Under the pieces are notes generated by a model, which had not been told where the DNA came from, searched no databases, and saw only the letters and a program-made list of their open reading frames with translations. A DNA stretch of 64,000 nucleotides, from contig NC_037092.1 of NCBI RefSeq assembly GCF_002994745.2, positions 74,806,324 through 74,870,323 of the forward strand, written 5' to 3'. Position 1 is the stretch's first letter. Each line of letters begins with the position of its first letter. Positions 11,697-25,130 of this stretch are shown in pieces. The stretch comes from Rosa chinensis (taxonomy: Eukaryota > Streptophyta > Magnoliopsida > Rosales > Rosaceae). The translations under genes were made by a program, and so were the position numbers.

Positions 11697-13791
11697 TCTC
11701 CAAGAACGATCCAAAGTTCTCAATTGGCCAGTACCTAGCCAGCTAGGAAACCAACATTTTTAATGGGTCACCTTGGAAATGTGAAGGCTGGAGCTTTTCG
11801 TTCTGTTTGGGCATGCAGGAAATTACCAATATGGTTAAGTTTTAGCTTGTTGGTCAAATGGTACCGTGGTGATATGCGTTTTTAGTTTTTCTTGTTTTCT
11901 CCTGAGTCAGTTGTGACGGTGAACAAATGGTGTGTGGTTTTCGTTTCGTAGCTGAACTTCTGTTGCAATCATTATTATTTTCTGGGTGTTACTTTTCTCA
12001 GTTCTGTTAGTGTCTTTTTCTTACTTTTCCCAACGGCCTCTGATCCATTACAGTTTGTTGACGATGGTTTTTGGTGGACATGATAAATTAAGAGGTTGGG
12101 GAATCTTTGTCCCGACCTGAACACTCCATTCATTGCATTTTGTAGAAACAGAGGAGTAACTACACTACACAATTACACATACCAACTGAATCCTTTTGAG
12201 CAAACTAGCGCGATCTCTCTCACTTCCATCTGCCCTTATATGAGTCCCACGTCATTAGAGGCCGGATAGTTAACGGGTTTCTTTCCTTGACGGATTGGAG
12301 GTTGAAACTTGAAAGTAAGAAAATAAATTCCTTATAATTGTTTGTTAGTAAGTAACCAACTACAAAATTAGGAAAATTAAAGAAATCTCTTGCATGCATT
12401 GACGTCAATGAAGGAAATTGTTAAAAACCTTTGGCCCCCTCCGTTCCTGGAGGATTCAATATTTCATTTCGTGAACCAAATTATGTTTTATGGTTTTAAA
12501 ACAAAAGTTCAAAGTTGGCATGAACTTATTGATTTCATCTTTAGTCTTCTACGAGCAAATGGGAGAAAGTGGATCGTCAAGAACTGAGGCCTTTTGATCT
12601 TTCTAACAAGGGCAAAATTGTAGATGGCATTAATTGATAAAGGCAATTTGTTTACAAGATTCGTAATTTGCCTTCATCTTCAGAGTTGCTATAGGTTACA
12701 CAGTTAAAGAGACGATTTTACTTCAAACTATGTAACATATAAGTGTGTTCTTGTACAAACTCGTACCCTTAGGGTTATGCAGATGGTTTATACAATTCTC
12801 TTGCATGCATTCCCATTTAAGTATAAACTAAACTTATAGTCCATAAATTCTAGGCTCATACACAATAACACGTACAAATGAGTCAAAATCATCCAAAAAT
12901 TAGAGATTATGGAACTTTCGAAACCTACATGCAACAATGCCGTGCTCTCTATAGTGATGCATGTGGTCTCGAAACCCACCACACGAAACACGATAACTTT
13001 CAGAGAAATGAATTTAATTTTGGTTCTTGTTTTCTACACCATTTCATCTCCATCTCTCTTACTTTTAAATTTCTTCTTGTTTCTGTGTTTTGCCATGCAT
13101 GACTACTCAAATATGCATTAGAAATTTGGTTAAAAGTGGAGCAAATGAATAGATTGCCATGGTAATGTGGCATTAGCATTAATAGATCACATACTTGTTT
13201 TGAACATTGTAAATTGGACTTTGGGCCTGTATTGATCTTATAAGAGAGCAAGCTAGGCCTAACAACCCCGGCCCTATTTAGTTTTTTTTTTTTTTTTGGT
13301 CTGAACCCTATTTAGTTTGTAACCTAAATTTGTCATTGTCTCTAAAAAAACTAATAAAAAGAAAATAAAATAAAATATTGTGAGAGATAGCAATGGGGAG
13401 TTTTTTTTTTTTATTCTTATTATAATCCAATAACGGGGAGAACTTGTGACGACATTTGAATAAGGAGAGAATTGTAGGTGAAAAATTAATGACAGTTGTT
13501 AACCGTTAAAAATATGTTTCATGTAAAAATAACGTAATTCTTGTTACAAAACAGAGAAGATAAGTTTATTCAAAAAAAAAAAAAAAACAGAGAAGATAAG
13601 TAGAAACACGAGAATTTCTCCACTTATATTTTTCATATTGGTAAATCCTCGTGTTTGTAGTCTCGCAGTTGTTGGAAAGCATTTATAGTTCATAGGTTAC
13701 TGAATTAATTACAAGCATCTAGAGGCTAGGTTACAAAGTACATACTAAACACAAAGGTTACACCAGTTGTATTGCAAATTTTGAAGGAAAA

Positions 13792-13798
<7 letters not shown>
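11697..13798. other. MYB 3' UTR and intergenic DNA
   Basis: The first few hundred bases are probably MYB 3' UTR. No gene, terminal repeats or recognisable transposon protein is seen beyond. Short frames here have no family features. Confidence 0.5.

Positions 13799-13838
<40 letters not shown>
13799..13838. repeat. (TA)n microsatellite
   Basis: Uninterrupted TA dinucleotide run directly after an A homopolymer. Confidence 0.95.
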
Positions 13839-13839
<1 letters not shown>

Positions 13840-14875
13840 TAGTCAAAATTATTTTTTAAGGAAAGACAACAATGAAAATTGATTAAAATTGAACCATGCA
13901 AAAAACTACATCCTCACAAATTAGAAACTTTAGTTGTCAATTGTCCCATGCAGCACGCCATTAACTGCTCCTAACGGTTGATTCCTATGCATTTCATGCA
14001 TGTCATGGTTTATATCGTGACTCATCGTTTGTCACTAGGCGTTAGTTAAAGTAACAAGTAATTTATTTATTTACTTTTACACAAAGGGAGTAGTAACTCA
14101 CCAATCCCCATTTGTGCGTTGTCCATGCACATCGATATAACCCTATATATGTCTAACTTTAATTTGGAACGGTGTTCGATGAATAAGAGTAGGAGATAGC
14201 AGGTATGGAGATTGGAGAAGAATTCATGAAAACAATGTGAAGATGGTATGGGAGGCATGGAATGGGGAAGATGAACGTAGACATAAGGACTAGTAGAAAG
14301 AGCAATTCAGGTCTCTTAACTAATCACAACCACCTTCCATTTTCACGTGAAGAAAGTCAAGAAACCGTCATTTTCTGCTTGGCCTAACCTAATCCTGAGA
14401 ATCCCATTTTAGTAGATGCTTCCATTTGACTATATACCCACTATTGTTTAAGATAGATCAACATGCCATGTCTAGTCATTTGGTTTTTAAAGCAAGTAAT
14501 TACGTACAGTTGTAAATTCCCACTAGGCGCTCAGGTTCTGCCTTACCCAAACTGCGAAGTTTACAGGGACAAACTTTACTGAATGCTAGGGAAGGACGAA
14601 GAAGAATATTGCCTCCAGAATCCAGATCAATCTCCAATAATTGGGAGAACACATGCATTTATAGCATGTATATATACATGGATTCTTATGTTCACATTAT
14701 TTAAAGGGTCCTTGACATTAAAATGGATCACATCTAAGGTAGTTTTTATACTAAAGTAGAAAGATAAATTAATAATCGATGCTAATTTGAGTTTGGTCAT
14801 GATGCAATTAATAGGGCATGGAAAGGATTTTGAAATGGGGTGGGTTAGAAAGTGAAGCATTAATTATCATTCAAA

Positions 14876-14877
<2 letters not shown>

Positions 14878-14912
<35 letters not shown>

Positions 14913-14914
14913 CA
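14878..14914. repeat. compound (CT)n(TA)n microsatellite
   Basis: A CT run switches directly to a TA run. Confidence 0.95.
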
Positions 14915-17900
14915 CCTAAAAATGAGTGTGAACTTAAATTTGGCAAAACTCAAAAAGACGAGAAATTAGGCATAAAACCCAACCAGCCGAATATTAAGTC
15001 GAGCCCGAACTAATAGAAATCTGAGAAGCTAGCGGGTAAAGCCTATATGTAGGAATCACGCCCTGGATTGAGAAAACGCGAACCTTAGTGCTCAAGGGAA
15101 TGCCCCAATAAGAAAAGAAATGAAGAGGCGAGTCCAATCCAGTAACTCCTCGTCTCCTCAGTTATAGCCAGCAATAATCAATGCGTGTGTCAACAGTTTT
15201 TAAACTTATTAATTAAGTTTGCATTTAGAACTCAAGTTTAGAGGTAGTGGCATATCCGAGAAGTAAATTCGGAGTGGGCTAATCTAAGCTTGCTTGTAAG
15301 AATTTTTTATGTTTGTTGTCAATTGTGGGATCCCGAAAAGGGGGTTTCATAACACCGCGACCCTGAGCCAACGAGAAACCAACATATCACATAGGACATC
15401 TGTTTTAGTATGGTTCCAGCGGTACAGGGAATGAATAATTCACCGGTACGTACCTCACTCTGTCAACCTGTATATAGAGAGAGAAAGTAGGTCAGAAGGG
15501 AGACCGGGGGGTGCCGATCTCAAACCCTCTGATGCCTAAGTCAATAGTGATAAAGACTACAATAAATTAGATAAATGAACCAACAAGAAATTCTACCAAC
15601 TTCAAAGTTCAACCGAAAATATAAATACTTTGATTTGGTAAAGTTAAGGAAAATGTGTCAAGCCAACCATGTGCCTTCAATGTCTGCTCCTCAACCACAT
15701 TCTCGATACATGCACACTATTGTAGGGGTGAACTCTCATCTTCACTTTTCCAATAAGGACCAACCTTATTATGCTAAGTTTGAAAATAATATAATTGAAA
15801 ATATTTACTGCATAATATTGTGCACGTTTTTCAAATATATTTTAAAAAGAGGCATTAAAATCATTTATTTAAAAAATAACAAAAAAATTCAAACGTGGTA
15901 TGCTAACAACAAGTTTGAGCTCAGGGATACTAGCTTACTGAATTTCCAATCATTCTTATGATCGAAACTAGGCCAACTACGTACACTAAAAAGGTGACAT
16001 GGGCTCAACACGACATATGGTCATATCACCCTCCCAGAGGTTCACGGTTTCAACACCCTAGGAAGCATCCCGCTCCTATCACTCTCATGTCACTAAACAA
16101 ACATTTCTCATCATAACACACAATTTCAAGCCTCGGTTTTCATTCAATTTCGATATCAACAATTTATGCATATAAAATATCGAGGCATCACCATGGCATC
16201 CACAAGTGTACATTTACAGGCAGGATAATAATATAGAAGCATATACACACACATGAAACCACTAACAACAGGGACAGCTCACCCTGCCTAAAAATGGAGT
16301 GCTTGTCCACACTTAGGCTCATTACCCGATGCGTAATCCTTCGTCCAATTCCAAATATCTCGAGGTTGTTAATAAACCTTTTAGGGTTTTCATTCGTTTG
16401 GTTAGATATTAAGCCTAAGAGTTTTTTGAGAAAATTATGGGATGTGTAGTTAGCATATTGTATATTTAAAAAAGAAAATTGGAAGCTTGATAAGTAAGGA
16501 TGTCTAAATGCCAATTTTAGAGGTATGAATATAGACACCTTAGAATATATTGTAACAAATGGGGGAACAAGGACTTGAACAAGTCACACGTAAGAGAAAG
16601 CCACAGCAATTTGCTGATTGAATCAAGATTGGCTTCATGAAAAATTAGCACCTATAATTAATAATTGTAAAGTATTTTCCTTTTCACTAAAAGTCCTCTG
16701 CTGAACCGTAAATATTGAGTTTACGACCAATCAAACAAATTTCAATACATTGAAGTCAGAACTATAATTATTGTTCCTTATTTCCTTGTAGTTTATTTTC
16801 ACCAAATTGAAAAATCATATATCTTTTCTTGCATTGATCGAGTCTCGAACTGATGCAACCTGTTTGGCTCCAAACCCAGTATGGGTGCAAACTGTCTCTT
16901 TTGAGCGTGTGCGCAGGCGTGCCAGCACCATGGGGTGCAGTCGTTGGAGAATCTATTGACCTGACTTCTTGATCAAACAATGTGGACGAGGAGAGCACCA
17001 ACCTAGTCACAAGGTTCTTTTCTATGCCTTCCGAAAAAGGACTTCTTGCCTTACGGGTAAGGGTTTTGGTTGTGATCTCTTCACGTCACCAAATCGATAC
17101 TCAACATTGTAGGTTGAGCAGAGCAATCACTGAGAAGTTTGGAGAAAGCACGGGTTTACTAAAGCGTATCTTTAACTTCGCTGGGTTGCGAGGGCGTTAC
17201 CCTTGCTTCGCTGGGTTGCAGGTAGGTTGCTCTGAAGAGACTTTAATAATCGCTGAGATTAATTGATTGAAGAGTTCTCCTTAATTCGTCCTTGATTTAT
17301 AACTAGGGTTTCCACTGTTCCTTGCCATAGAAGGATTATTGATTGAAGTTTCCTACTCGATCACCGCTACTTGACTCCAATAAGGACTCGTTTTCCTTAT
17401 GGATCACGGAATGGGTGAAGTTGTAACCCAAACCCAAGTAGGCTTATTTTTGGGCCGCAGGTATCGGCCCGCTGTGCTAAATCCCCTAGGAGATCTTGTC
17501 AAAAATACTTTTGGGCTCAAACACAACCTTATGTTGGCAAACCATTACACTAACAACACATCTGATGTACTAAAGGACAAACAAACTCCTCATAGCTAGC
17601 TCAATCACTAGTAAAATTTAGCTCAACTAAAGTTTTTCTTAGCTCCGCCTCTAGTGCTTCCTACCTCACAAACATCTGACAACATTGAAAATAGGTCATG
17701 TGCAACACGCAAGTATGCAATTATTCACGATATATAGGAGCTTGGCACCCGTATTGTTTGAGATAACATCGATAAATCTGGGTACCAACTGCAAGCAAAT
17801 TAAGTAGAAGTTCAAATACTATCCACAATATTGAGCATAAGTTCAGTTATTGTTTGTAACAAATTCCTTTCTATTTAACTAGAAAAATGAAAAAGAGTTG

Positions 17901-18956
17901 TACGCCTAAAATAGACCTGAGAAATTATTCACATAAATTTATATGTGCAAAAGAGTTATGTGTTATGGGATTCATTTTAGAGGGTTTCATTAGCCAATAT
18001 GTTTTAGCTCTCAGATCGAATTGTATATGTGAGAGTTATAACGGTAAAAAAAAAATCAATTATGTTTAAGTAACTATGTTCTCTTAATAATAATATAAGT
18101 TAAGTTCATTGTTAAATGATTTAAATAATGAAAGCATGGACCCCTTGATTGAACTACACCAAAAAGGAACCTGAAACCCCCAATGAGAAACCAAAAGGCA
18201 AAATGTGCTCCACTTGGGCCTGAAAATCTTCCTATCTTCGCTTCTTCAGCCACCCACGAACAATCATCACCGATCATCTAATTAGGGCAATCATTGTTCC
18301 TTTAGACAAAGTCACAAAAGAATTCATATTTTTTCTCCTTAAGCCATAAGCAAGTTCATACTGTGCCCACCAAAAACCCTAAGGAGAACTCAAATGAACA
18401 CCAGAAATTTCCAGAACAAATCTATAGCCAAACATTATAAGGGAAAATGACCCACAGTGCTAGAAAGCAAAATGCACGAGAAACACGTGCTTTATGAGAA
18501 AAGTTTATATTAAATCTTTCCAATGTTTTTGTACTAATTCAAAGATGGCACATAATTACAGAAGCTAATTACACTTCGCCATGTGTTTTTCTGTAAACAA
18601 AAAGAAAATTAAAAACATGATCATCTCTTTGCAAAGGCAAAACCATCTCCAAACCAAGCAATTGCCGCCATGCATACGTCCCATTCTCAGTCACGTGACC
18701 CCCACGTGCATCCCCCTCCCCAAGCTGCAAGCGCCACCACATCTTCCCCCGCGCCCCAAATATTCCTCCACCCCCACCCAAAATTTCAGGACAAAACATA
18801 AGAAAAAGACCCTTCTCTCCTTTTTTTTTTTGGCTGAAATTAAAAACCCAATTCCCAGGGAAAGTGGGAAAGCAAAGGGAAGGTGGTGGCTTGTTCCCTG
18901 GTCTTTTAGGTTTATCTCTTTCATTTTCCGAGTGGACACTTCTTTTTTCTTTTTTC
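14915..18956. other. intergenic DNA, unclassified moderate-GC blocks
   Basis: No credible gene. Blocks near 14960-15560, 15990-16380 and 16850-17560 have higher GC than their surroundings and resemble eroded retrotransposon non-coding sequence, but no terminal repeats or protein motifs are visible. The last 300 bp, up to the TPR stop codon, probably include its 3' UTR. CACGTG occurs at 18692-18697 and 18703-18708. Confidence 0.4.
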
Positions 18957-21046
18957 CTAAGCGTCTTGGGCGGTGTCCGGCGAGTCTAGAGGGAAACACG
19001 TGTCCTCGGCGCCGGTGTTCCAGAGAAAATGAGCGTAATTAGCGGCATAGTAGGAGTTGCTCGGATCAGCGTTAATGGCTTCCAAGTAGGTCTCCTCTGC
19101 TGCCCACAAGTCGTTTCTCGCCCTCCAAAGGAAGGTGGCGTACTTATTGTAGGCCTCCGCGTCCGCCGGCTCAACCCCCACTGCCCTCTTGAAGTACTCC
19201 TCAGCTCTGTAACATTAAACAAATACACAATTAGTAAACCATAATCTTACTTAATTAACATATTAAAGTCAAACAAGTAGTCTTTGAAGCGCGTCAGCTT
19301 TTTCCAGTAAACCTCCACACATGCACCTATCAATCTATCACCAAATAACCCAAATTTAAGCTACATGACAAACACTAAAGATTTTTTTTTCTCTCTCTCG
19401 ACTAAACCAAGGACTACTATGATTACAGATTCGTAGTACTAAGTAAGTACTAAGTACTAACCAATCTAATAATTTCTTTAAATTTGGAAACTAAAAATTT
19501 GATAATTTGATGCTAAAAGTGTGTGAAATGAAGTAGAAGTATACCTATCATAGTCATGAGCGACTTGGTAGAGGAACTGAGCGTAATTGGAGAGAAGGAG
19601 AGAATTGCTGGGTTCCTTGGATAACTCCGATTGGTAGAGCATCTCAGTTCTGAAGTACTCTGCGTAATCATCACTCTCCATATCTACGGTGACCGGCGAG
19701 ACGAATCTCTGGATGGTTTCTTGGTCTAGAGATTCGTCTCTGCCTTGCATTTGATTTGCTTCTTCCACTACTGAATTCCACAGAGCCATCTCTTCTCTGC
19801 TCTCTTGCTCCGAAACCGACTCTGCTTCTCTGGTTGTCCCCATAGACAACTGGGAAGCACCGTCGGGGACGACTGTCCTGTACTGGTCGGAACCGTCAAA
19901 CCCACCATCACCATCTGTGCCGCTCCCGACGGGGCGGACATTCCCGCCTCCGCCGTTGTTTCCTCCAATGGCAGTCGTGTTCCCACTGGAGGATGACGAA
20001 ACAGAGAACGATTTACTTGTTGAGGAATCGAATTGGGGAGATTTCTGGTCATCTTGAACGTCCACGATTGAAACTGTTTCTGCTGTGGCTGCATAAGCCG
20101 GTGGAGGAGCTGCAATGGCGGCGTTGTGGCCTAAGGAGTGGACGGTGAAGTTGGCTAATAGAATCATGACGTACACCATTAGAGTCGGTGTTTGAGAAAA
20201 AACTTGCTGAAACAGCCACACAAACGAATCGTGCATCTCTTTCTGCACTCGGCCTAGAATCCCCTGTAAATCTTCGTAGAACAGAGCCTCTCGCATCTGT
20301 AGACAAGAGCTATGAAGCTCTCGGATTATGAACACCATGCAAGAAAAGGCCTTCTTCATCGAGCAATAGGCCGATTCGCCGACGTCTCTGAAGTAGCCAT
20401 CCTGCTGCCATTGCAGCTTCCTCTTTATGATTCGGAGCGAAAGAGGGAGGTCGACGCTGTTCGCCTTCCGTTCGATGCTGGCCTCCGGGACAATCTCGTC
20501 CCTCCGTTGCCAATCCGACGGCCACGGAGGCTCCAAATCGTACGGGAACGGACTGTTGCTCTGTAGAAACCTCATCCTCGATGCATCGTCGCTCAAAACG
20601 TCGAAATCGTCTCCGTCTGCGCCGCTGAAGCCGTGAGTCTCTGTTAGATCAGAAGACGCGGTTTCTGGTTCTGAACTAACGGCGGCGGTACCGTCGTCGG
20701 AGAGCTGGAATCTGAGCGCCAATTCCTGAATCTTCTTCGAGAACTCTTCGTCGGAGAAGGCGTCCAGGCTCGCACTGCAACCGCGTCTGATGGCTCGATT
20801 TCTCGGCGCCTTCTGAGACTCGCAAGACTGCGACCGGCGTAGCCTAGTCGACGGGGTGCCGAACAGAGCCGACCGGTTCAACTTCTGAACGTAGAGACAC
20901 AACAGAGCTCCGCCGTCGCCGCGGCGGCTCCGCCTATTTGACGACGGAGACGAAATTGCGGAGGCTAGGGTCTGAGAGGAAGGCGTAGAGTGAGGAACAA
21001 TTGGCTGCGACCAGTGCAAACAGGTCGAAGCTACTTTCACCACCAT
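18957..21046 (-). CDS. plastid-type TPR-like superfamily protein
   Basis: Likely orthologue of the Arabidopsis TPR-like proteins At2g29670/At1g07280; molecular function is not established. Exon 1 is 21046-19545, the intron 19544-19207 (GT..AG, 338 bp), and exon 2 is 19206-18957, giving 583 residues. The start is MVVKVAST at 21046. The frame is open further upstream, but that part contains a probable intron acceptor. The first 90 residues are rich in Ser and Arg with few acids, as in chloroplast transit peptides. One hydrophobic segment (LMVYVMILLANFTVH) lies near residues 288-302, followed by a Ser/Gly-rich low-complexity linker. The C-terminal TPR block starts near residue 450 with YAEYFRTEMLYQSEL. 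It continues through NYAQFLYQVAHDYDRAEEYF, then EAYNKYATFLWRARNDLWAA and SYYAANYAHFLWNTG. The intron splits the Arg codon of HDYDR. Confidence 0.9.
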
Positions 21047-21196
21047 TTCTCTCCGCCTTTCAGATCGAAAAAAAAAAGCTTCAGAAATCCCCAAATTGAT
21101 GAAAAAGGAAAAGATGAATCTTCTCTTCCCTTTTATATAACACACAATCGGATCTGCCAAAAGTCGCTGCCTTTCTCGCTTCAGATTCACTCTCAC

Positions 21197-21433
21197 CTGA
21201 AAAAGAAACAAAAAAACAAAAACAATTTCGATGAGTAAAGCACGTGAACAAATCCCCAATTTTCCCGGAAAGCCTCAAAAATTTGAAGCACACTTGAGTA
21301 TCATGGCTACTCATTTCATTTTTTGCAGAAAAATCGGATCGGAAAAACCAAATCCCGAAGCCACTCAACAGCTCTACACGAAAACCATGGAAATTTTAGA
21401 TCCCTAAGCATTTAAATAACACAATCGACTCAC
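21197..21433 (-). other. probable 5'-UTR intron of the TPR-like gene
   Basis: The minus strand has a strong donor (AAAAA|GTGAGT, GT at 21433-21432). It also has a strong acceptor, a T-rich tract ending TTTTTCAG with G at 21197. Removing it would join a 5' leader from near 21530 to the segment just upstream of ATG 21046. Inferred from splice signals only. Confidence 0.5.
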
Positions 21434-21555
21434 TTTTTATTGATCCACGAACTCCGATGAGTTTTCCGATCAAGCTCTGAAGATTTCCGGCGAGGACCTC
21501 AGAGTGTGAAGTACAAACCGTGAACTTTAGAGAGAGTCTCTAGTCTTTGGAGTTC

Positions 21556-21566
21556 TTATATATACA
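21556..21566 (-). promoter_or_regulatory. candidate TATA box of the TPR-like gene
   Basis: The minus strand reads TGTATATATAA, followed about 30 bases later by a CTCTCTCT-containing leader. An alternative TATA-like string (TTATATAAAA, 21131-21140) is only about 90 bases from the ATG and lies downstream of the proposed intron. Confidence 0.5.
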
Positions 21567-21879
21567 ATACAAAAGGGCACGAGCTCTGTTTGAAACGGTT
21601 CACATAAAAAAAAAAAAAAAAAAAAAATCTCTTGAGGGTAAAAATGTGAATTTGGTTTAGGGGTCGTGTACTCGTATAGGTACGGAAGGGAACCGGAAGG
21701 ACCGGTTTAGTTACTAAGATATTTTGTAAAGTTACCAATAAGGACATGGGATAGTGGTATAAAATCGGGGGTGGGTCCCGAGTAAAACTGGCAATTTGTT
21801 GCCAAAGGGAATTTACCGGGAAACCACGCGCGGCGAGTTACGCGGACCAGTTGATCCGATCTGGTTGGTCCCAACGTGC

Positions 21880-21959
21880 CACGTGTTAAACCGACCACCG
21901 GCTTTGCTTCTGGGGAACCGTGACTCTACCGCCTTCTCATGTTCCTTCAGTGACACGTG
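21880..21959. promoter_or_regulatory. pair of G-boxes upstream of the TPR-like gene
   Basis: Palindromic CACGTG hexamers lie at 21880-21885 (context GCCACGTGTT) and 21954-21959 (context GACACGTGTG), some 320-400 bases upstream of the proposed TATA box. ACGT-core sites of this kind bind plant bZIP and bHLH factors in light and ABA responses. Binding here is inference. Confidence 0.45.
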
Positions 21960-21969
21960 TGTTTTTAGC

Positions 21970-23340
21970 CAATTTTATTTCACTATTGGAATTTATTACT
22001 GAATGAAAAGTTAAAGTCCCGTGACACCCGGCCAAGCAACATAAATCTTATTATTGTAACTTTTTAAGTGAGAGATTTGAGTTCGACGGAAGATTTGTTA
22101 TAAGTGAGAATTTCATAAATGGTTATTTAAATTATGACTCATTCGATGCTTTAGTCACTCAATTTTTTGGTTATTCAAGAGTAATGAATCACTTTAGTCA
22201 CCCAATAAGCATTTTATCTCACTTTAATCACTTCTCTCAATCATTCTAGTACAGATTTCTCAATTTTTCATAATTGGTTTGACAAAAATATCATTAATAT
22301 TGTGACAAATAAATTTTTTAATGAAAAAAATTAACAAAATGACTAAAGTGAATAACAGAGTTAAAGTTGAGTGACCAAAGTGATATATTTAAAATGTGAG
22401 TGACCAAATTGTAGAATATGTAATAGTTGGGTGACCATTTGTGATATTCTCTCTAGTTATAATAATGACTAAAACAGTAAAGGGTTTTAATGTAAAAGGG
22501 ATAATTGGCTCTTAATACCTCAATTTAAGAAAAAAGTTATGTAGTAAAACATGTTATCTATACTATTATTAAGAGAAAATGTTTTGTTAGTCAAAATCTA
22601 AAATTTTGACTGAATTAACTCTAGAAGATTAATAAACTTTGAGAATAAATTAGATCATAAGGATAATTGAGACATTTACAAAATGTATTTTTATTAAAAA
22701 AATTAATAAAATACCTACAACCCACTTTTTTCTCTCCAATTTTCTTTTCTCTGCAATAACCAACTCTTTTCTTTTTTATTTTCTGAAAAAAATAATAATA
22801 ATAACTTGGATAAATGCTAGTTTGATATAATCAAACACTTTGATACGATATTGAAATTTTTGGGAATAAAATTAGGCCCATTAATTTTTACTAATCTTCA
22901 AATTATATGTTTATTTAATTATTTATATCGAAAAAGAATCATGTATCGATTCTGACATGTATTTTTACCATCATGTAGGCTATATACATGATCCTTGGAA
23001 AAATAGAAATAGTAAGATAAAAAGGAAATTAACACTGTTAACAACTAAACAGCAAATTCCAGCCGAGTCTTACTGCATGAGATTAATAGTTTTGACCGTA
23101 AGAATAAGAATATCTTTGCAATGTTAAAATGTAATATAACATGATTAACAAAAAAGGAAATCAATTTAGAAGCCAATGTGTTGATATAAAGTTTGAACCA
23201 TAACATGATTTTGCTGAGGTAAACTAAAAATAAGAACCATCGTAACATGTGTTTTGATCGTTCCATATAACATGATTAACAAAAAAGAATATTAGTCAAG
23301 AAATTGATATCTAAGGAACGAAAACAGTAACTTTTCTTTT
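21970..23340. other. AT-rich intergenic DNA
   Basis: No gene. It holds the inverted-repeat element 22106-22451. A TCTATACTATTATTAAGAG string at about 22559 resembles a Helitron 5' end, but no matching 3' end was found. Confidence 0.5.
22106..22451. mobile_element. 346-bp MITE with long imperfect terminal inverted repeats
   Basis: The left end reads GAGAATTTCATAAATGGT and the right end, reversed, GAGAATATCACAAATGGT. Both arms continue with GGTCACTCA-type motifs. GTTATAA occurs close to both sides and may be part of a TSD. It has no coding capacity. Confidence 0.65.
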
Positions 23341-23556
23341 AGGGTTATTGACCCAAAGCACTAAAATCAACTAAAATTGTCTCACTTACCCCATTAACAA
23401 ATTTTTATTCTCACTTACCCAATTTCAAGCAAAATAACAATTTTACCCTTAACCAAATTATTTATTCCCTCGATCTCTCTCCTCTTTCAGATCGTTCTCT
23501 CTCTCATCTCTCTCCAATTTCAAGTATCTCTTTCTCTCTCCTCGATTTCATATCGT

Positions 23557-23606
<50 letters not shown>
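23557..23606. repeat. (CT)n microsatellite
   Basis: Pure CT run of about 25 units inside the left part of the TIR element; the sister element has one at the equivalent place (60211-60268). Confidence 0.95.
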
Positions 23607-23616
<10 letters not shown>

Positions 23617-23812
23617 GCAAACACCACGTCTGGTTCCTTGAATTCCCATCCTTGCTAGAGCGAGTCTTTCAGAGTCTTGAAGCTCCGACGATGCCGCAAC
23701 ATGTCTGAGACCGAAGTCTCGGAGGGACAACTACCCGTGTCCGCCGTCACAAAGTAGCCATGAAAGCCTTACTAGAGCCTCTTCTTCTTCGAAACCTTAA
23801 CCTTACATCAGC

Positions 23813-25130
23813 TGTGATGCCCTAGAAATTCATATTTATTTTCTGAGGATTTTTCGGAATCAAAATTTTGGTTATTGGATGATTTTGTGGCTCGTGGACG
23901 GAGTAGAAGTGTTTCGGACAAATTATTAGTCAGAGAATATGGTTTTAGGGAGGTTGCAAATGTTGACTTTTTATACGTTAGGTTTCTCTGAAAACTTCCT
24001 TCACGAAAGTTGTAGACCTCATCGATACGAGTTCGTGGACATGTGGAACGGGAAAATCAGAGTTTGTATGTGAAAGTTATGAGTATTTGAAGTTTTGGAA
24101 AAGTTCTATATATAGGAGTTTCCATTTTCGGAAACTACTATTTTCATTTTCACGTTTCCATTTCTGGAAACTCAGAAACTCTCCGTTCTCTTTCTTGATT
24201 TTCGACTGACCAGACCTGGATCCGGACGATCCGACCCGGCTTTTCAGGCGAGCTCCGGCAGTCTCCGGCCGTGAAACTTGGCCAGTTTGTTCGCCTCCCC
24301 TTATTCCGCTCCTCCCTGTGGTGGCCTTTAACGGAGATTCTCCTCCACGGCGGCGTTGCAAGGCGACACAGATTGAGGTATTCGGACCCGATCAGAAAAC
24401 GTAGCTCTGGCGACGGCACGGCTTCAAGCTTCCTGTTTTGAGTTCGTAGGAGCTTCCCTGATCGATCTATGGTGTTTGTTTGGATCGATTCACGTCGGAA
24501 TCGGATCAACCTAAGGTGAACAGTTCACGGTGGCTTGTGGCGGGGTTAGGCGGCGTTCTAGGCCGAGTTGGCTTGAACCCTAAGTATTAAAGTTGATCTA
24601 TTTGGTGTTCTTGACATTTTGGACGGTTGGATTAATCTAGTTTTGAGTTTTGACCAGTGGTGGTTGAGGTGGTTGCAGTGTTTTGGCAGCTTTCCGGCCA
24701 TGTAATGGATAGTTTCTGGTTTTATATATCATCTACTCGTCAATACAAGCGTTTTGATATATAATACGCAATTTTTGGAGATCGTATGAATATATTGTGA
24801 TTTTTACAGTTTTGGACCGTTTGATGATTCGATCCGTGAGGATTTGAGCGTCCGATCGACTTGTGATTTTGACATATCTGTCATAGAAGTATTCCGGAGA
24901 CATTGGGTGGTCTCGGATGTGGTTTCGCCTCAATTGGCGTCACTTTGGGAATTTTAGTTCGATTTAGGGTTTCGAACGTTATTCCTTGTATTTCATTGAC
25001 TGAATCAAGACTGTACTTTCCTTAGGTGCTTGACAGAGTGCATTCTGTAAGTAGTCTAGTAGTGTGAAGACGCAGCGGGAATTTCGAGGTGAGTAATCTC
25101 ACAAGGTTCATTTACGAACGGAATTACCTT
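23813..25130 (+). repeat. gypsy-type LTR-like block
   Basis: Begins TGTGATGCCCTAG. It contains CTTCACGAAAGTTGTAG and TATGTGAAAGTTATGAG, then a CTATATATAGGAG promoter-like box at about 24108. The same ordered blocks occur in the solo LTR at 60810-62456, which begins TGTGACGTCCC. A matching right end and TSD are not seen, so the right limit is approximate. The GC-rich part (24180-24560) gives spurious frames. Confidence 0.5.

Noticed and set aside
18581..19244. Plus-strand frames of 153 and 71 codons opposite the TPR gene
   Set aside because: They are antisense shadows of exon 2 and its 3' flank, without family features.
21047..21259. N-terminal extension of the TPR-like protein (71 codons)
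   Set aside because: It crosses a strong intron acceptor and a TATA-like string and would place a hydrophobic peptide ahead of a plausible transit peptide.
24077..24509. Minus-strand frames of 94 and 119 codons
   Set aside because: They are antisense to a gypsy LTR-like block; composition only, no domain.
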